Position numbers and translations under genes: made by a program
The notes under the pieces: model-generated
The model's input: the letters and a program-made list of their open reading frames with translations, nothing else
Databases searched by the model: none
Told to the model about the DNA's origin: nothing
Shown here: positions 24,190-35,018 of the stretch, piece after piece
How the letters are laid out: each line of letters begins with the position of its first letter
Position numbering within the stretch: position 1 is the stretch's first letter
Source: Fasciola hepatica
Lineage: Eukaryota > Platyhelminthes > Trematoda > Plagiorchiida > Fasciolidae
Assembly: GCA_948099385.1 (NCBI GenBank)
Contig: CANUEZ040000113.1
Span: forward strand, 9,436,501 to 9,500,500
Length of the DNA: 64,000 nt
Direction of reading: 5' to 3'

Positions 24190-25000
24190 CTAAAAAGAAG
24201 AGAATATGCTCATTTGTTGTAGATTTATGAATGTATCATAAAAAGGAAGGCGGGAAGCATAAACGAGGGGGAGAATATCACACTGCCGAGAAATTAGAGA
24301 ATGGAGAGCACATTGAGTTAGCCCTAAGCAGTTGCCTGATCTGACCTTGAGTACCTCTTTCGAGGAGGTACTTATTATTTGTGGAAGGCTATTCCATAGA
24401 GATATCATCCAAGGAGAAAGGAAACGTTGCCTGATTAAGGTACTTGGAAGAAGTTCGGAAGGCTTCTTCGTGTTTCTCCTCGGGCTCTCCGAGTTTGGAC
24501 GAGTAAAGTGCTTGTCCACCGAGTCCGTTCATTGTAGGCCAGACACTAACAAAAAGTCCCTCCTAGTGCAGCATGTCGTAAATGGACGGAGACTGAGAGA
24601 GGATGGACAAGCGCGGCACGAGGTGCATTGCTAGCCATGTCTGAAGTTGATTGCTGTCCTTTAAGTCCGTTGCAAAATGTCCCGATGTCTCACGACTTGA
24701 GAGGGCACTATCTGTAAGTCGTATTTTAAAAGAGGCCGAATTTGAGTTCTTTACAAAGAAGAGGTCCGCCTTGGTGATCATCGGGAGAGGTTTTCTGATC
24801 GTGTTTAGTACTTGAAGGCAGACGTACTGCCTGTCCTTTTGTGAAAGGAGAGTGAAAGATCCTAAGGTGGCGAGAAACCACGAACCTTTTGCTGAGCCGA
24901 TCTGGAATCTTGCCTCCACTGAACATAAAGAATTGGTTGGGGGCTCTTCCGAATAACATGCTTGCTCATTCGTCATCAACTATTCGGAAGCAACTCAGGC
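24190..25000 (-). mobile_element. decayed CR1-like LINE, RT thumb and C-terminus
   Basis: The minus frame 24563-24979 contains SGHFATDLKDSNQLQTWLA and HLVPRLSIL, matching the D-L-G-V....D-L-K-(x)-S-x-Q-(x)-Q-T..A...A...L-x-x-(I/L)-R-R block of CR1-like RTs. The frame 24190-24519 contains ISLWNSLPQI, the conserved W-N-S-L-P motif near the ORF2 end, preceded by a positively charged stretch in the place of KL.K.R. The upstream palm is not clearly preserved. A TA-rich tract follows at the 3' side. Confidence 0.7.
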
Positions 25001-25894
25001 AACGAAAATACCCAACGCTGTTCGACGTACGACGTGCTAACGCTGGAATAAAATTACTATCACCATGCACCTTGAGAGCTCCCACAGATATTCATGAATT
25101 TTTCCAAGGATTGTAAATATAAAAGTATCACACTAACTATTAGTATGAATCTGCCTTACAAAATGTCAGGCCGTTTATACTGAGTGCCTTTTTGACCAGG
25201 CAGTGGCACCCAAGTTTGCTTCATTTTCCATTGGTATGATGCCCTGCTGAGTCCTTCTACGGCAAGAATAGATTCATAACTCACAGAGGTAACTAATGCC
25301 CATCTTTACAGTATATTTAAATTCTAGTGCATCATTATATCTTCATATGAATACAACCCCATCTATATGCATGCATATACTTGTATACATATTCTTCAAC
25401 ATTGGTTTAGCAATTCAGTAGATTTTTTGCAAAATCCATGCCACATCGAGCAATAATTTCAGGTAAATCTACCCATCAGTATTCAGATCCTGGGAATCAG
25501 AATACAGTGGTATGCCCAAAGAGACAGGGTGGAAGGGGTGCTGGAGGAGTAGGAATAACCTAAGCTCCAAGAAGGGACTCTTTTATGGCGAGGATACTTC
25601 ACGAGAGCACCCCCTCTGGCGTCCCATATTACGGCTCACGGGTATGCTAAAAAAAACAAAGGCCTTGAGGTATTTTTTTAACCTTACCGCATAGTATGTA
25701 CGGTTGCCTCCGGCGTCCAAGCAGCTGAACTACAGTCAAAAGAGTAAGGACCAGCAGCAGATTTGGGGCATATTGAAACTTTAAGCCGCGATCTAATCAC
25801 TTCAGTAGTGCTCCAGCAGATCAAAGTGGATCACCTGCGTGAATTACTACATTTGTGCGCTATTTTTGTTCTAATGATGCCAGGAAATACAAAT
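25001..25894. other. no recognisable gene
   Basis: AT-rich intergenic-looking DNA with a short TA-rich tract near 25360-25395 and no coding frame with a family signature. It lies between a LINE fragment and the 3' tail of LINE B. Confidence 0.5.
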
Positions 25895-26849
25895 CGAAAT
25901 AAATAAATAATATAATGATAATATTGGTTTATTTCGGAGAACCCCGAAGCATGCCATGTACATGACCTTGTTGATACAGGTGATGGAATGGGCGGATATA
26001 ATTCATGAAAATGTGGAAACTTGCATGAAAATGTAGGATAAAAAAGCTCAGAAGGGGGGATTTAGTGGGATGAAAATAGGATAAATGTATGCACACCACA
26101 GAGGTTGTGGGGAGTTTAGATGAACTCAAGGGTGGATTTGAATGGACGCCCGGTGAGTTTGATAGTCAGGGTCAGATGAGGAATATGACCGGTGAGGATG
26201 AATGAAACTACCACATTACCGTTTGAACTGTTTTCGCGCCAAGAATTTTAGCTGGAAAAATGCGTGACCTTGATAATAAATGGCTAGTAAAATACAGAGA
26301 AAGACCCTTACTTGGGCGAGATATGCTTCTGAGAGTAGTTTGATGGCAAATCTGTCACCTAAAATTTTGACTGAAGTTCGAAAACACTAAATCCCCTCAA
26401 GAATTTCCAAGAATTAGCTAATTTTCTTTCTTTCTTCAGATTGTGGATGGTAGTTCAATCCTTGACTTTCAGTATGACCGGTTCGGATGGATACATCTGG
26501 AGGCCGACTGATAAACATGATAAAGGCTAGAAATTGGTATAAGAAACTGCAGTAGCGAGGGACGATGGAGAAGAAAGTAAGGTGAACTGCAAAGGAATAA
26601 ATATCAATGAAGCACATGTAATCAGCAGTGGATTGTCGGCGGACAGGGCACAAAACTCATCGTAAAACAGGGAGCCAGCGACAGAAGAAGTAGGGGGTTA
26701 ATCAGATGACAGAAACGATTCATAAGGATTGAATACGGTGGATGTGAGGCACAGACGTAGAATTGATGGATGCAAATCATGACGGTCGGTGGGATGATAG
26801 CAAGAGAAATGGCAGGTGAGGAACTGCAAAATGCAGAGCGCGTGCACAA

Positions 26850-26920
26850 ATACGTATATGCGCAAGTGGATATATATGTATGTGTATATTATATGTATGT
26901 ACGTATAGATATAAGAGGAG
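26850..26920. repeat. TA/TG-rich simple repeat
   Basis: Alternating TA and TG tract (GATATATATGTATGTGTATA and following) within the LINE B 3' region. The other copy at about 5150-5190 has a different but equally simple tract at the same place. Confidence 0.85.
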
Positions 26921-28149
26921 CAGGAGCAACAGCAATGGGGTCCTAGAAAGAAATTGGCGGTCACTGGGAGGGGTAGATTAGGTTAGATCAAATGGTTGAA
27001 AAATCAACTTTGGAATACCTTGGTGGATTATCTACATGACAGGCTCACATGGCAGCCAAAAGGAAAGAAAAATAGAATGCGGAAGCACAGAAGTGATGAA
27101 GACTGTGAGGAGCAGTTCATGGAAGAGTGAAGATGAAGGATAGGATCAAAGACAGCAAGTAATAATGGGTCTAATTATTTGATCAACGCAGGTGTGACAT
27201 GTGGTGACGGACCAGTCGAATCGGGTAGTGACAGATCAAACGGTTTCGAACTGTAAAGGAACATCATGACGTGACTTTGTCTCTACAATCGGTGGAACAT
27301 GGAAAAGCGGACCACGCTGGAAGGCACAGAAAAATACCTGTAGTGAGCAATAAACGGATCAAGGGATGAAAGCAATGAACGAGGAGACACAGGTAAGACG
27401 TGACCAATGAGATCATTTTACTGCAGATGAAACACAAGGAAGGCGGAGAAGGAAACAGGAAGCCACAAGATAAGTAAACCAGTCATAGAACAAAAAGGCC
27501 CAAAAGAAATGAATGCGCGACGGAGTTGGGGCAATAGACCTGGACAGCTATGTGCCGGCAGACAATTAAACAAGTGGATGCTGATCGGGACACTGCTGAT
27601 GGAAAAAACCACGGAGGAATCGCGGAGCCAAGAAAGGAAAATATGGTGGTGGTGATTAGATAATAAATGCGAACGTAAAAGAGACAAAGTTTGGAGCGGG
27701 AAGTTCTAATATGCTGATTGGTCATGGGTGCGGGTGTGATTGGTGCATAATGGAATTGGGCATCAGGAGGGAGAACGAGGAGGGATTTACCAAAACGACG
27801 GGTAAAAGAATGCTATCAATGAGCATTCTGAGCAGGGAGTAATACCAAGTGCATAGAGAATAGAAGCCAGCAATGACGGCAGATGGAAAAAGAGATATTA
27901 GCGAGCGTCGGCAAAGACGAGTGGTTAGGACGATAGTGACTCACTGCAATGAAAGTTGATGTAGAGAGAGGCGATAGGAGGGAGGACAGAACGGGTGGGT
28001 GTGCACACTGTGGTAGGGCGTCAAAAATGGGAAGTGGTTACAGATGATAGGAACTATTGGTGAACAAACTGTGGCGGAAAAAGGATGAGGAGCATGCAAT
28101 TTTCAACCAACAGCATTGGATTCGGTAGTCCGAGAAAAGTAAGCGTGTG

Positions 28150-28340
28150 ATCCACACCCGGTGCTGGTGGGTGGGACTGGCCGTGCGCTGGAACGCAACC
28201 TGAAAAACTTCGTGAAGTGAACACAGGAGGCGTGATCCACCAGTCTAATTGCCCTCGCACATCGTTGCAGAAGGCCTGAAAGCCCGATGTGCGCCGGCCA
28301 TAGCGGTGGATCTGACCGCGTCCCGCACTGTTGGGAGTGG
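28150..28340 (-). other. conserved LINE B downstream module
   Basis: The minus-strand frame reads GQIHRYGRRTSGFQAFCNDV, then RGQLDWWITPPV, then CVPAHGQSHPPAPG. Plus-strand LINE B copies encode VHRFGQCALGLQKACNDV, AQLGWRITPPV and CLAHGQPHPSAP at 45.49-45.65 kb, and FGGRKAGIRDFCNDVRAQLD at about 60.49-60.56 kb. The spacing of the shared residues is kept between the first two. The surrounding 3' sequence is much harder to align. It may be a small downstream coding segment or a conserved RNA element; no known domain is recognised. Confidence 0.6.
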
Positions 28341-29036
28341 AACGAGTGGTCATTGATAATTGTACAGAGGACAAAACGACCACGATAAGGGTGCGTGATC
28401 CAGGAACCATTGGCCAAGACGTGAGACCATGGACAGGAGAACCAACAGAAACAACGAGTGGTAGACGACCATGTAGCAATATTATCCAGGTGCACCTGCC
28501 AGGGAGATGGTAAGTACATTGCCCGAAGTGGTTGGCAGTCATTGAGGATCACTAGAAAAAGAAAAGGGATAAAGAGGCGCAGTCTGGGTGTGTCCCAGCT
28601 GAGAAGCAACGGATACTGGGGAGAAAAAATGAATACGGTGGATTACGGATGAATGTAGGTGAGCAATAGGGTTATCTTATGAAGGCAGGAGGTAAGTTCG
28701 CTGTGTATCAGTGAGGGCAATGGCTTTAATTCGCGGCACTAGAGAGAAGGGGAGTGTCGGGCATGGGGTGAACCTAGTGGCCTGTGGCGCAGAGATAGTA
28801 GAGCTACAGTATGAGGCCTCTTTCAAAGGCCAGGTCGGTGAAGACAAGCTCACTGGTGAGCAACACAGCATTGGGAACTGATAAGTATAACACAAGTGCG
28901 CGCCTAAATGCGAACATTGAGGAGGCCTTGCGTAAGCTAAGGGAAGCTTATTCCAGATTTTGGAGTAGGCTGACAGAAAGAATCTGGACTTCAGACTGAG
29001 ATTAGAACGAGGGACAGGGAGAGAAAAGGCACGATG

Positions 29037-32000
29037 TCAGACGGGGTAGGAGCAGGGCGCGGCAAATGAGATGAGGTGAGAGGTGTAGGCCTGGTTATGG
29101 ATTAGCTCAAGGAGAAAAATCGGGTTCAGCCTCATGCGACGAACCCATAGAGGCTCAATTTGTAGGAGCTCATAGCGCCGGCGGTATGTTAGGGCTGTGG
29201 ACAAGCCCAAAAGCCTTTTGATGAGAGAACGGTGAACGTTCTCAAGAGATACAATAGAGGAACGTGGCCAGAGGCTGGAGGTAATGGGACAATATTCTAG
29301 AAGCAGTCTAACGAGTGGGAGATACATAGAGAGGCGACTGGCTGGTATTAAGAAACACCGACCGATCAGGCCTAGGGTTCGACAAGCTTAAGCGATTTGG
29401 AACGATGCCTGTTCTGAGAAGTTAAAGGAACAAGAGTAGCGTACGCTAAGATCGGTAACCAAGGGATGTATGGGGATGGGCAGACCGTCCAGACAAATTT
29501 GGCAAGGTGGTACAGTGCTCTTGCAAGGTAAGAGGAAGCTTTTCTCGCAGAGAATTTTATGAACCACGAGACGCACCAAGTTTGGAGAACGAGTTAGTCG
29601 CGCGATATGTTGCACAGAGTCACGGATAGGTCATTAGGAAGGAGGGAGTACACCATTTTTATATCGTCGGCAAAGAGGAAAGGGGTGCCGTGCCGAATAG
29701 AGGGGAAAATATCATTGATATAAGTAAGGAATATTATTGGGCCTAGGACACTGACTTGGGTGACGCCGCTCGTAATTGGTTTGGCTGAAGATAAGTGGCC
29801 GTCAACGAGCACCGCTTGCGATCTGTGGGAGAGATAAGAGGATAGCCACGAGAGGAGAGGGTCAGTAATACCGAGAGACCGAATTTTGGCTAACAGATGC
29901 ATATAAGAAACAAGCTCAAAAGCCTTAGACATGTCGGGGTATAGGACGATAACAGGGGCGGGCGTCTGCAGCAGACGATAGGACATTGAGAAAATCAAGC
30001 TGGCAGGAAGAGCAGGAACGGGAGTTCAAGAAACCATGCTGACCAGGGCTCAGCGGTTTGTTGGATAAGAAGTACTGGACAATGTGTTTTTGAAAATTCT
30101 CTCCATGGTCTTGCAGACTACTGGGGTGTGAATATTAAGCCGACAGCTATCTGGGTCGTGTAGTGCACTCTTTTTGAAGCGCAAAATTAAAAAAGAGGAT
30201 TTTCCTTGAGGTGGGACGAAACTGTGAAGCATGGAGGTGGTGTACATATCAGGTAACAATGAAGGGAGGTCAGGACCACCGAAACGGAGGAGGGCCAGTG
30301 GGAGATCATCTGGTCTCGGTTTCTTGGGAGGTTCAATAGAGGAAACTGATTTTTCAATTTCTAGATGGGTGAAGGGAATCGATGGAAGGGAGGCTGAGGA
30401 GCAGGGATGGATTGTAGGAGGGGGAACACCAGGACAGTTTATAAGGGAGGAACAGAAATGCTCATTGAAGGCCTCAGAAATAGATGCTGGAGTATCAGCG
30501 GTAGATGAGCCACAGATGAGGAATTTGGGCGAGGTACGATTGGAGTGGTTGGACTTGTTACCAAGCAGGTTGGACAGGTAGCCAGTTTTGTTTGGGTGTG
30601 CTAGGGCGATGGCCTCTTGCCTTCTCAGATGCGAGTCGGCCATGCAACGCAGCTTCACTTGTAGCTGGCTTATGCGCAGGAGAATTGTAAAGTCGTGTGA
30701 TCTGGCGAAGGCAAGTTGCAGCTTAGACAGCTTACTCTCTAAAAGTGACAGGCGTGAGGTGCTGGAATTGGGGCGTGGGTCGACACATGGGTTGGCGGTA
30801 TTTAGGCATTGTAGGAGGTTGGAGTAGAGAGAGTTCATGACAGTGAGGGGATCGGAGGAAAGGAAAAATGTGTCCCAGTTAAGGGAGCGGATTATCGTTG
30901 GCACTAGGAGCCAGTTACAGGAACGGTAGGAAACCAGAACAGGGGGAGAGGATTGCATCGGATGAGAATGGCTGAAGCTGCTGAACTTGTATCTGACAAT
31001 ACGGTGGTCACTACCCGGGAAGTGGTCAGTAATCTGGGTGGTCATATCAGGAATATCAGTGGAGAACACTAGGTCCAAGATATTGCTCCCCAAGTTGGGC
31101 AGGAGACATATTGGGTTCATCCACCAAAACGGACACAGGAAAGGAAGGTGGAGAAGGTGGAAGGGCTAGTATAGGAGGACCAGCAAACTGAAGGAAGGCT
31201 GAAGTCACCCGCAATGATTTTTGCCCTGGCAGGATAGTCAACAGAAGCATTAAAGAAATCCACGGCAGAGTCTGTTTTGAAGGCTTTAGACCCGGGGGGA
31301 AGTAGACGCAGCCAAGGAAGAGGTTCTGGCCGGAGGCGTGAATAGATAGCCATAAAGAACCCTCAATAAGAAGAGAAGGGTGGTCAATAACACCAGCGTG
31401 GGTAGTGCACTTGACAAAGGCTAAACAGCCCCCTCCACGCCCGGATTGGCGGGTGTTCGAGAAGCATTGATACCCAGCTATGCGAACAGGGTCAAGCGAG
31501 GCGTCATCTGACAGCCAGAATTCAGCTGCTAGTATAATATCAGCGTTTGAGGTAAATGCCAGAGATTGCAGGTGCGATATTTTTCTAATTACTGATCGAG
31601 CTTTAACAAGAACTAGTAGGAATGATTTCAGTGTCGTTGTGCGCAAAGCATCGATTCCAGGTGCAAGACTGTTGGGATCGCTGTGGCGATAGGAGTTGGG
31701 TCTCAGTGAGGATAGAGCGTCACTAGAAGAGGGAGGGCAGGCAGTGTTAGGTGGGGGACGGAAAGTAGGAAAAGCTTTAGCCTTAGGGGCCGCCGATCGC
31801 TGTGGGTGATCAATACAGTGGGTGTGCAGCACACCGCTGATGTGGGCCGGAGGGGTGTCGCGCGGTGCGGGGGGATGGGGCACGATATGGCAAAGTGAGA
31901 GGTTAAGAATATCTGTCGAAGCGGGGCGGACAGGAGGAAGGGCATTGTGTAGGGTACTAAAGGAAATAGTATCGAGTGGAGAGCGACCAGTGATATAGGT

Positions 32001-32537
32001 CTGGGAAAGTTTATCCATAGGGCGACTAGCAATCTGGCCACGGGTTCGGAGGGCACCGGTCAGGAAAAAACGAGATCTTGACTGCAGGTAATCTACTCGT
32101 TGAGCAGAGTCAGTATAAGGCCTGTAGGTCGGCTTGGGGGGAAGGTATGTGGGAGAGTAACTGGGAAGTAGTGTGGGGTGGGGGGCTGGAAGGGAGTGGC
32201 GAAATTTAGAAAGGTTTGGAGGCTCTTGAGGGCAAGGGAGCCGGTAAGTGGGGAGGTGGGGCGAGAAGGCAGGATACAGGTACGAACCTGGAGTATCTGC
32301 TAGTATACATGCATGGTACTTCAGGGTTAGATGACGGTTGGTGGAGGTGAGCAGGGGGAACAGCGGAGGCATGCTGGGGCTATAATGAGGGTTGGTGTCT
32401 GGGGCGGGGAAAGATACAGGGTGAAAACGGAGATGGGGGATTGGTGTGACCCATTCGATCAGAGAGAGGGAAGGATAGCAGAAGGGGGCGCGAGGCAATG
32501 AAAGGGTGAGTGGCACTGGCAAGGCCCTGAAATTCAC
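29037..32537 (-). pseudogene. LINE B ORF2: endonuclease-reverse transcriptase
   Basis: The frame 31056-32537 has a proline-rich N-terminus of about 300 residues, then an APE-type endonuclease. SFLLVLVKARSVIRKISHL stands where the family has N-A-R-S, so the catalytic Asn reads as Lys; ADIILAAEFWLSD keeps the Glu. After a frame change come KIIAGDFSLPSVCW (31117-31353) and, after another, SNILDLVFSTDIPD and GSDHRIV (30050-31120). The RT starts with KKPRPDDLPLALLRFGGPDL. After a break near 30.0 kb, 29594-29998 has VLYPDMSKAFELV, SGVTQVSVLGPIIFLTYIND and FLFADDIKMV (FADD at about 29663-29674). The thumb and C-terminus are at 29037-29327 (LVRLLLEYCPITSSLWPR). Frameshifts rule out function. Confidence 0.9.
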
Positions 32538-32543
32538 TCCTAC

Positions 32544-33771
32544 TTAAAGGGACGATGGTTTAGACGGATCTGGATGGTGGCCCAACTGGTTTCCACCTGG
32601 AGGGTCCGAGAGTACGCTATAAACAGATGCCGATTGAGAGTGAGGGGTAATTGGTGGGGTGATTGGGTGAACAAGTGCGGACCTGGTAGGAGTACCAGGT
32701 AGGCTCGTGGGAGGATTGGAGCGGCACTTATGAGGATAGCAACGAAGTGTTGCGGCTGAGCTAGCAGCTGGCGGGTAGTTGGTAGAGTCGTTAGAGCGAT
32801 AGCGATGGTTGACAACACTTGTCAACGGCTCGGAGGACGGATTGGAAGTAGTACGGCGAGGGCTGATGGTCGTACCAGGGTCTTGTCTTGGCTCTGAGGC
32901 TATGATGGGGGAGTGCTGCTTTAATACTGAAGTGGAGTGCCGCTTCGGGCCTGTGGTTGGGGAGCGAGAGCCACTGGAGGTAGAGGCTACTGGGGGAGAT
33001 GGTAGAAAGGGGCCTTTGTGTGGAAGCGGAACCGGGGGTGGGGAGTGAGACATATCTAGGTCTACAGTTTGCAGGTAGGCAGGGTGAGGAGCTGGGCTTG
33101 CCTTTGACTTCTTGACAGAGGAGCATTGGGTAACTTTCATGTCGGTTAATGTGGGGTCAGCTTGCATAGGAAAGGCAGAGCTGCTTCTCAGCGAGCGAAG
33201 TATTTCCGTTGAAGGGGGGTTTTATCAGGGAATATCTTGATGTCCTTGTACGGTAACGTGGCAGAAACTGTCGACTTGTTGCTAATGAACTCTCTTGCTG
33301 TTTGGTCGTCCACGACTTGGAATAGCAGAGGGCAACTATGTAGCTGGGACATTTTACGTAGCCTCCTGCAGTGGCTTCTATAGGGAGCCATGTTGCACGA
33401 ACTTAGTATGTTGTGTTTCTCTAAGGAAAGCGGTCAGGAACATTAAAAACCACTGCTTTCTTGAAGCTGGTAATGCGGTGGTATATTTCAGTAGACACAG
33501 AGTCGAGCAAATGCCCCACCGAAACCAAGTCTTCGGGCGATGTGGCAGCTACAGAGTCAAGGAGAGTAGCCAGGGGTGGAACCTTTGAAAGGATTTCATC
33601 AATCTGCTCGACCTTGTTTCTAAGTTCGACGAAACTCTGCTTAAGGCCATTCGGACTATTAGAAGCCTCACCGTCGACGCTAACGAGGGCGATAGAGCAC
33701 GGCCTGGATATTTTTGGGTGTGTGTGTGTGTTTGGATTTGCCAGCTTTAGCGGTACAGATTTTCCGAGCAC
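32544..33771 (-). pseudogene. LINE B ORF1-like protein
   Basis: Three minus frames follow one another. The frame 33421-33771 is predicted helical with LKQSFVELRNKVEQIDEILS and SFKKAVVFNVPDRFP. The frame 33188-33391 has MAPYRSHCRRLRKMSQ and PLLFQVVDDQTAREF, ending in KTPLQRKYFAR. The frame 32544-33167 is a proline- and serine-rich tail of about 200 residues. The layout (coiled coil, RNA-binding-like module with C-R-R-L-R-K, disordered tail) fits LINE ORF1 proteins and lies directly upstream of ORF2, which starts 7 bp after the last frame ends. Frame changes at about 33.42 and 33.18 kb break it. The RNA-binding role is inferred from position and basic composition. Confidence 0.65.
33717..33734. 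repeat. TG microsatellite
   Basis: A short (GT)n run inside the 5' part of LINE B ORF1, encoding the T-H-T-H stretch on the minus strand. Confidence 0.8.
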
Positions 33772-33800
33772 TGGTTGGGGACCGAGGTGGCGTGATAAGT

Positions 33801-34238
33801 AGGAATATATGACAGAGGTAAAGGGGTAGCAGGGATTAGGTCAACTAGACAGAGACAATCCAAAGGTTTGAGCAGACCAGGAGTGTGCCTGAGTGCTGTA
33901 TGCGCAAAGGTCTAGATGAGACCTATGCAAAAATGCTATATGACCCACTATATATAGTTGGGATTAGGAGAATTGGGACGATGGGGAATAGTGAGACAGA
34001 AGAAATTTTGCTGTGTGGTGTGCACAGGAGCAACCCATACAGAATACGGTTGGTAGTTAACTGTTGCTCGGGTCAAAACAGCAGGTTTTGCGGGAGGTAT
34101 ATTGTGGATATGAGGTCGATGGACCGGGTGGAACTAGAGTGCTCTCTTACGGCAGAAAAAAGTAAATAAATGGAGGCACAGTGGGACAGAAACTTCAGAA
34201 GGTGCACAGATGGATGCGTGGCGAGAATAGGGTAGGAT
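33801..34238. other. possible LINE B 5' UTR
   Basis: This DNA lies between ORF1 of LINE B and the EnSpm terminus. A 94-codon plus frame (33885-34169) has no recognisable motif. The composition resembles the adjacent LINE, so it may be the LINE 5' leader interrupted by the EnSpm insertion. Confidence 0.4.
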
Positions 34239-34395
34239 CCCAAGCAGCACTGCTTAACGTTTGCCCAATTGGGCTAGGGTTGGGCAAACGTTGGGCTAAC
34301 CCATCGCAGCGTTGGGCAATTCCATTGAAATGCGCTAAGCAGAGCTACCAGCGCCCAATGGGGCTAGGGTTGAGCATGCCCAACGCATTGAAAAA
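34239..34395. repeat. EnSpm left terminus with subterminal repeats
   Basis: The CCCAAGCAGCA tip is followed by repeated TTGCCCAA, TTGGGC, GGGCTAGGGTTGGGC and GCCCAA motifs up to about 34390. These are the counterparts of the motifs at 39505-39557 on the other strand. Such clustered short motifs are the transposase-binding sites in characterised CACTA elements; binding here is inferred. Confidence 0.75.
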
Positions 34396-34769
34396 ATCGC
34401 GAAAAACGGCTATTCATTCTTCGCCAATTATTCCAGTTTCGCTCAATCGCCTAATACCATTAAAGTATTCTCCTTTCTTTCGAGTATAACCAATAAATTA
34501 ACCTTATATATATGAGAAAAACGACCATTTTATTAAAAAAGTAAATAAATTTATTGAAAACTATGTCGGATTTAATTGACAAAAAAGCCGTTTTCCATCA
34601 ATCCATTCTACGCGAGGATGTTCCTGGCTCTTCTTCTTGATGCTCACGGGATCTGGGAAATCAAAGCACCGAAATGCGGATATTAGTTACATCATTGGCA
34701 AATGAAGTAAAAAAGCTGTATCGTGAATTTTAAACGTTAGGCATTTGAAGAACAATAATTCCGCACTAG

Positions 34770-34770
<1 letters not shown>

Positions 34771-34820
<50 letters not shown>
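34771..34820. repeat. (TA)n microsatellite
   Basis: An almost uninterrupted TA dinucleotide run of about 50 bp, between the EnSpm left terminus and its DUF4806-like gene. Confidence 0.95.
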
Positions 34821-34824
<4 letters not shown>

Positions 34825-35018
34825 ATATATTACTAGACACTGGACAAAATTTTTACTTAGGAAACTGCTAACTTACAACGGAGAAACCAGTGGTAAACCC
34901 CATGTCTAAGTATGCTTACAAACTGATGTAAACTGGAACAGCTAAAGTATTTAACGAAGCAATTTGCAGGAAATAAAACTGCTATGCAACACCATATAAA
35001 GGAGAATAGCGTACCGTC

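Larger units (their letters stand above)
25895..29030 (-). other. LINE B 3' region with ATTT tail
   Basis: This is noncoding-looking DNA downstream of the RT on the minus strand. It contains the conserved module at 28150-28340 and a TA-rich microsatellite at 26850-26920, and it shares its lower 1.8 kb with 4501-6186. It ends in a run of ATTT/ATTATT-like units at 25895-25925, the kind of microsatellite 3' terminus seen in CR1-like LINEs. Minus-strand frames of 60-90 codons occur but show no conserved domain. Confidence 0.7.
25895..33800 (-). mobile_element. near full-length LINE B (ORF1, EN, RT, long 3' region)
   Basis: The element reads on the minus strand. A coiled-coil-like ORF1 lies at 33.77-32.54 kb, ORF2 with endonuclease and reverse transcriptase at 32.54-29.04 kb, and about 3.1 kb of 3' region ends in an ATTT-type tail (25895-25925). 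This gives roughly 7.9 kb in all. ORF2 has at least three frame changes and ORF1 two, so the copy is dead although its catalytic motifs are partly kept. Other copies lie at 4501-6186 (minus), 42657-46900 (plus) and about 59700-62600 (plus). The 5' limit is uncertain because the EnSpm element begins at 34239. Clade: a CR1/Jockey-like non-LTR element with APE-type endonuclease; finer placement needs alignment. Confidence 0.85.

Noticed and set aside
30231..30581. 116-codon plus-strand frame and others between 30.2 and 33.0 kb
   Set aside because: They are shadows of LINE B ORF2 and ORF1 on the minus strand.
34771..34820. TA run as a functional site
   Set aside because: A plain dinucleotide microsatellite explains it; nothing ties it to the transposon ends.
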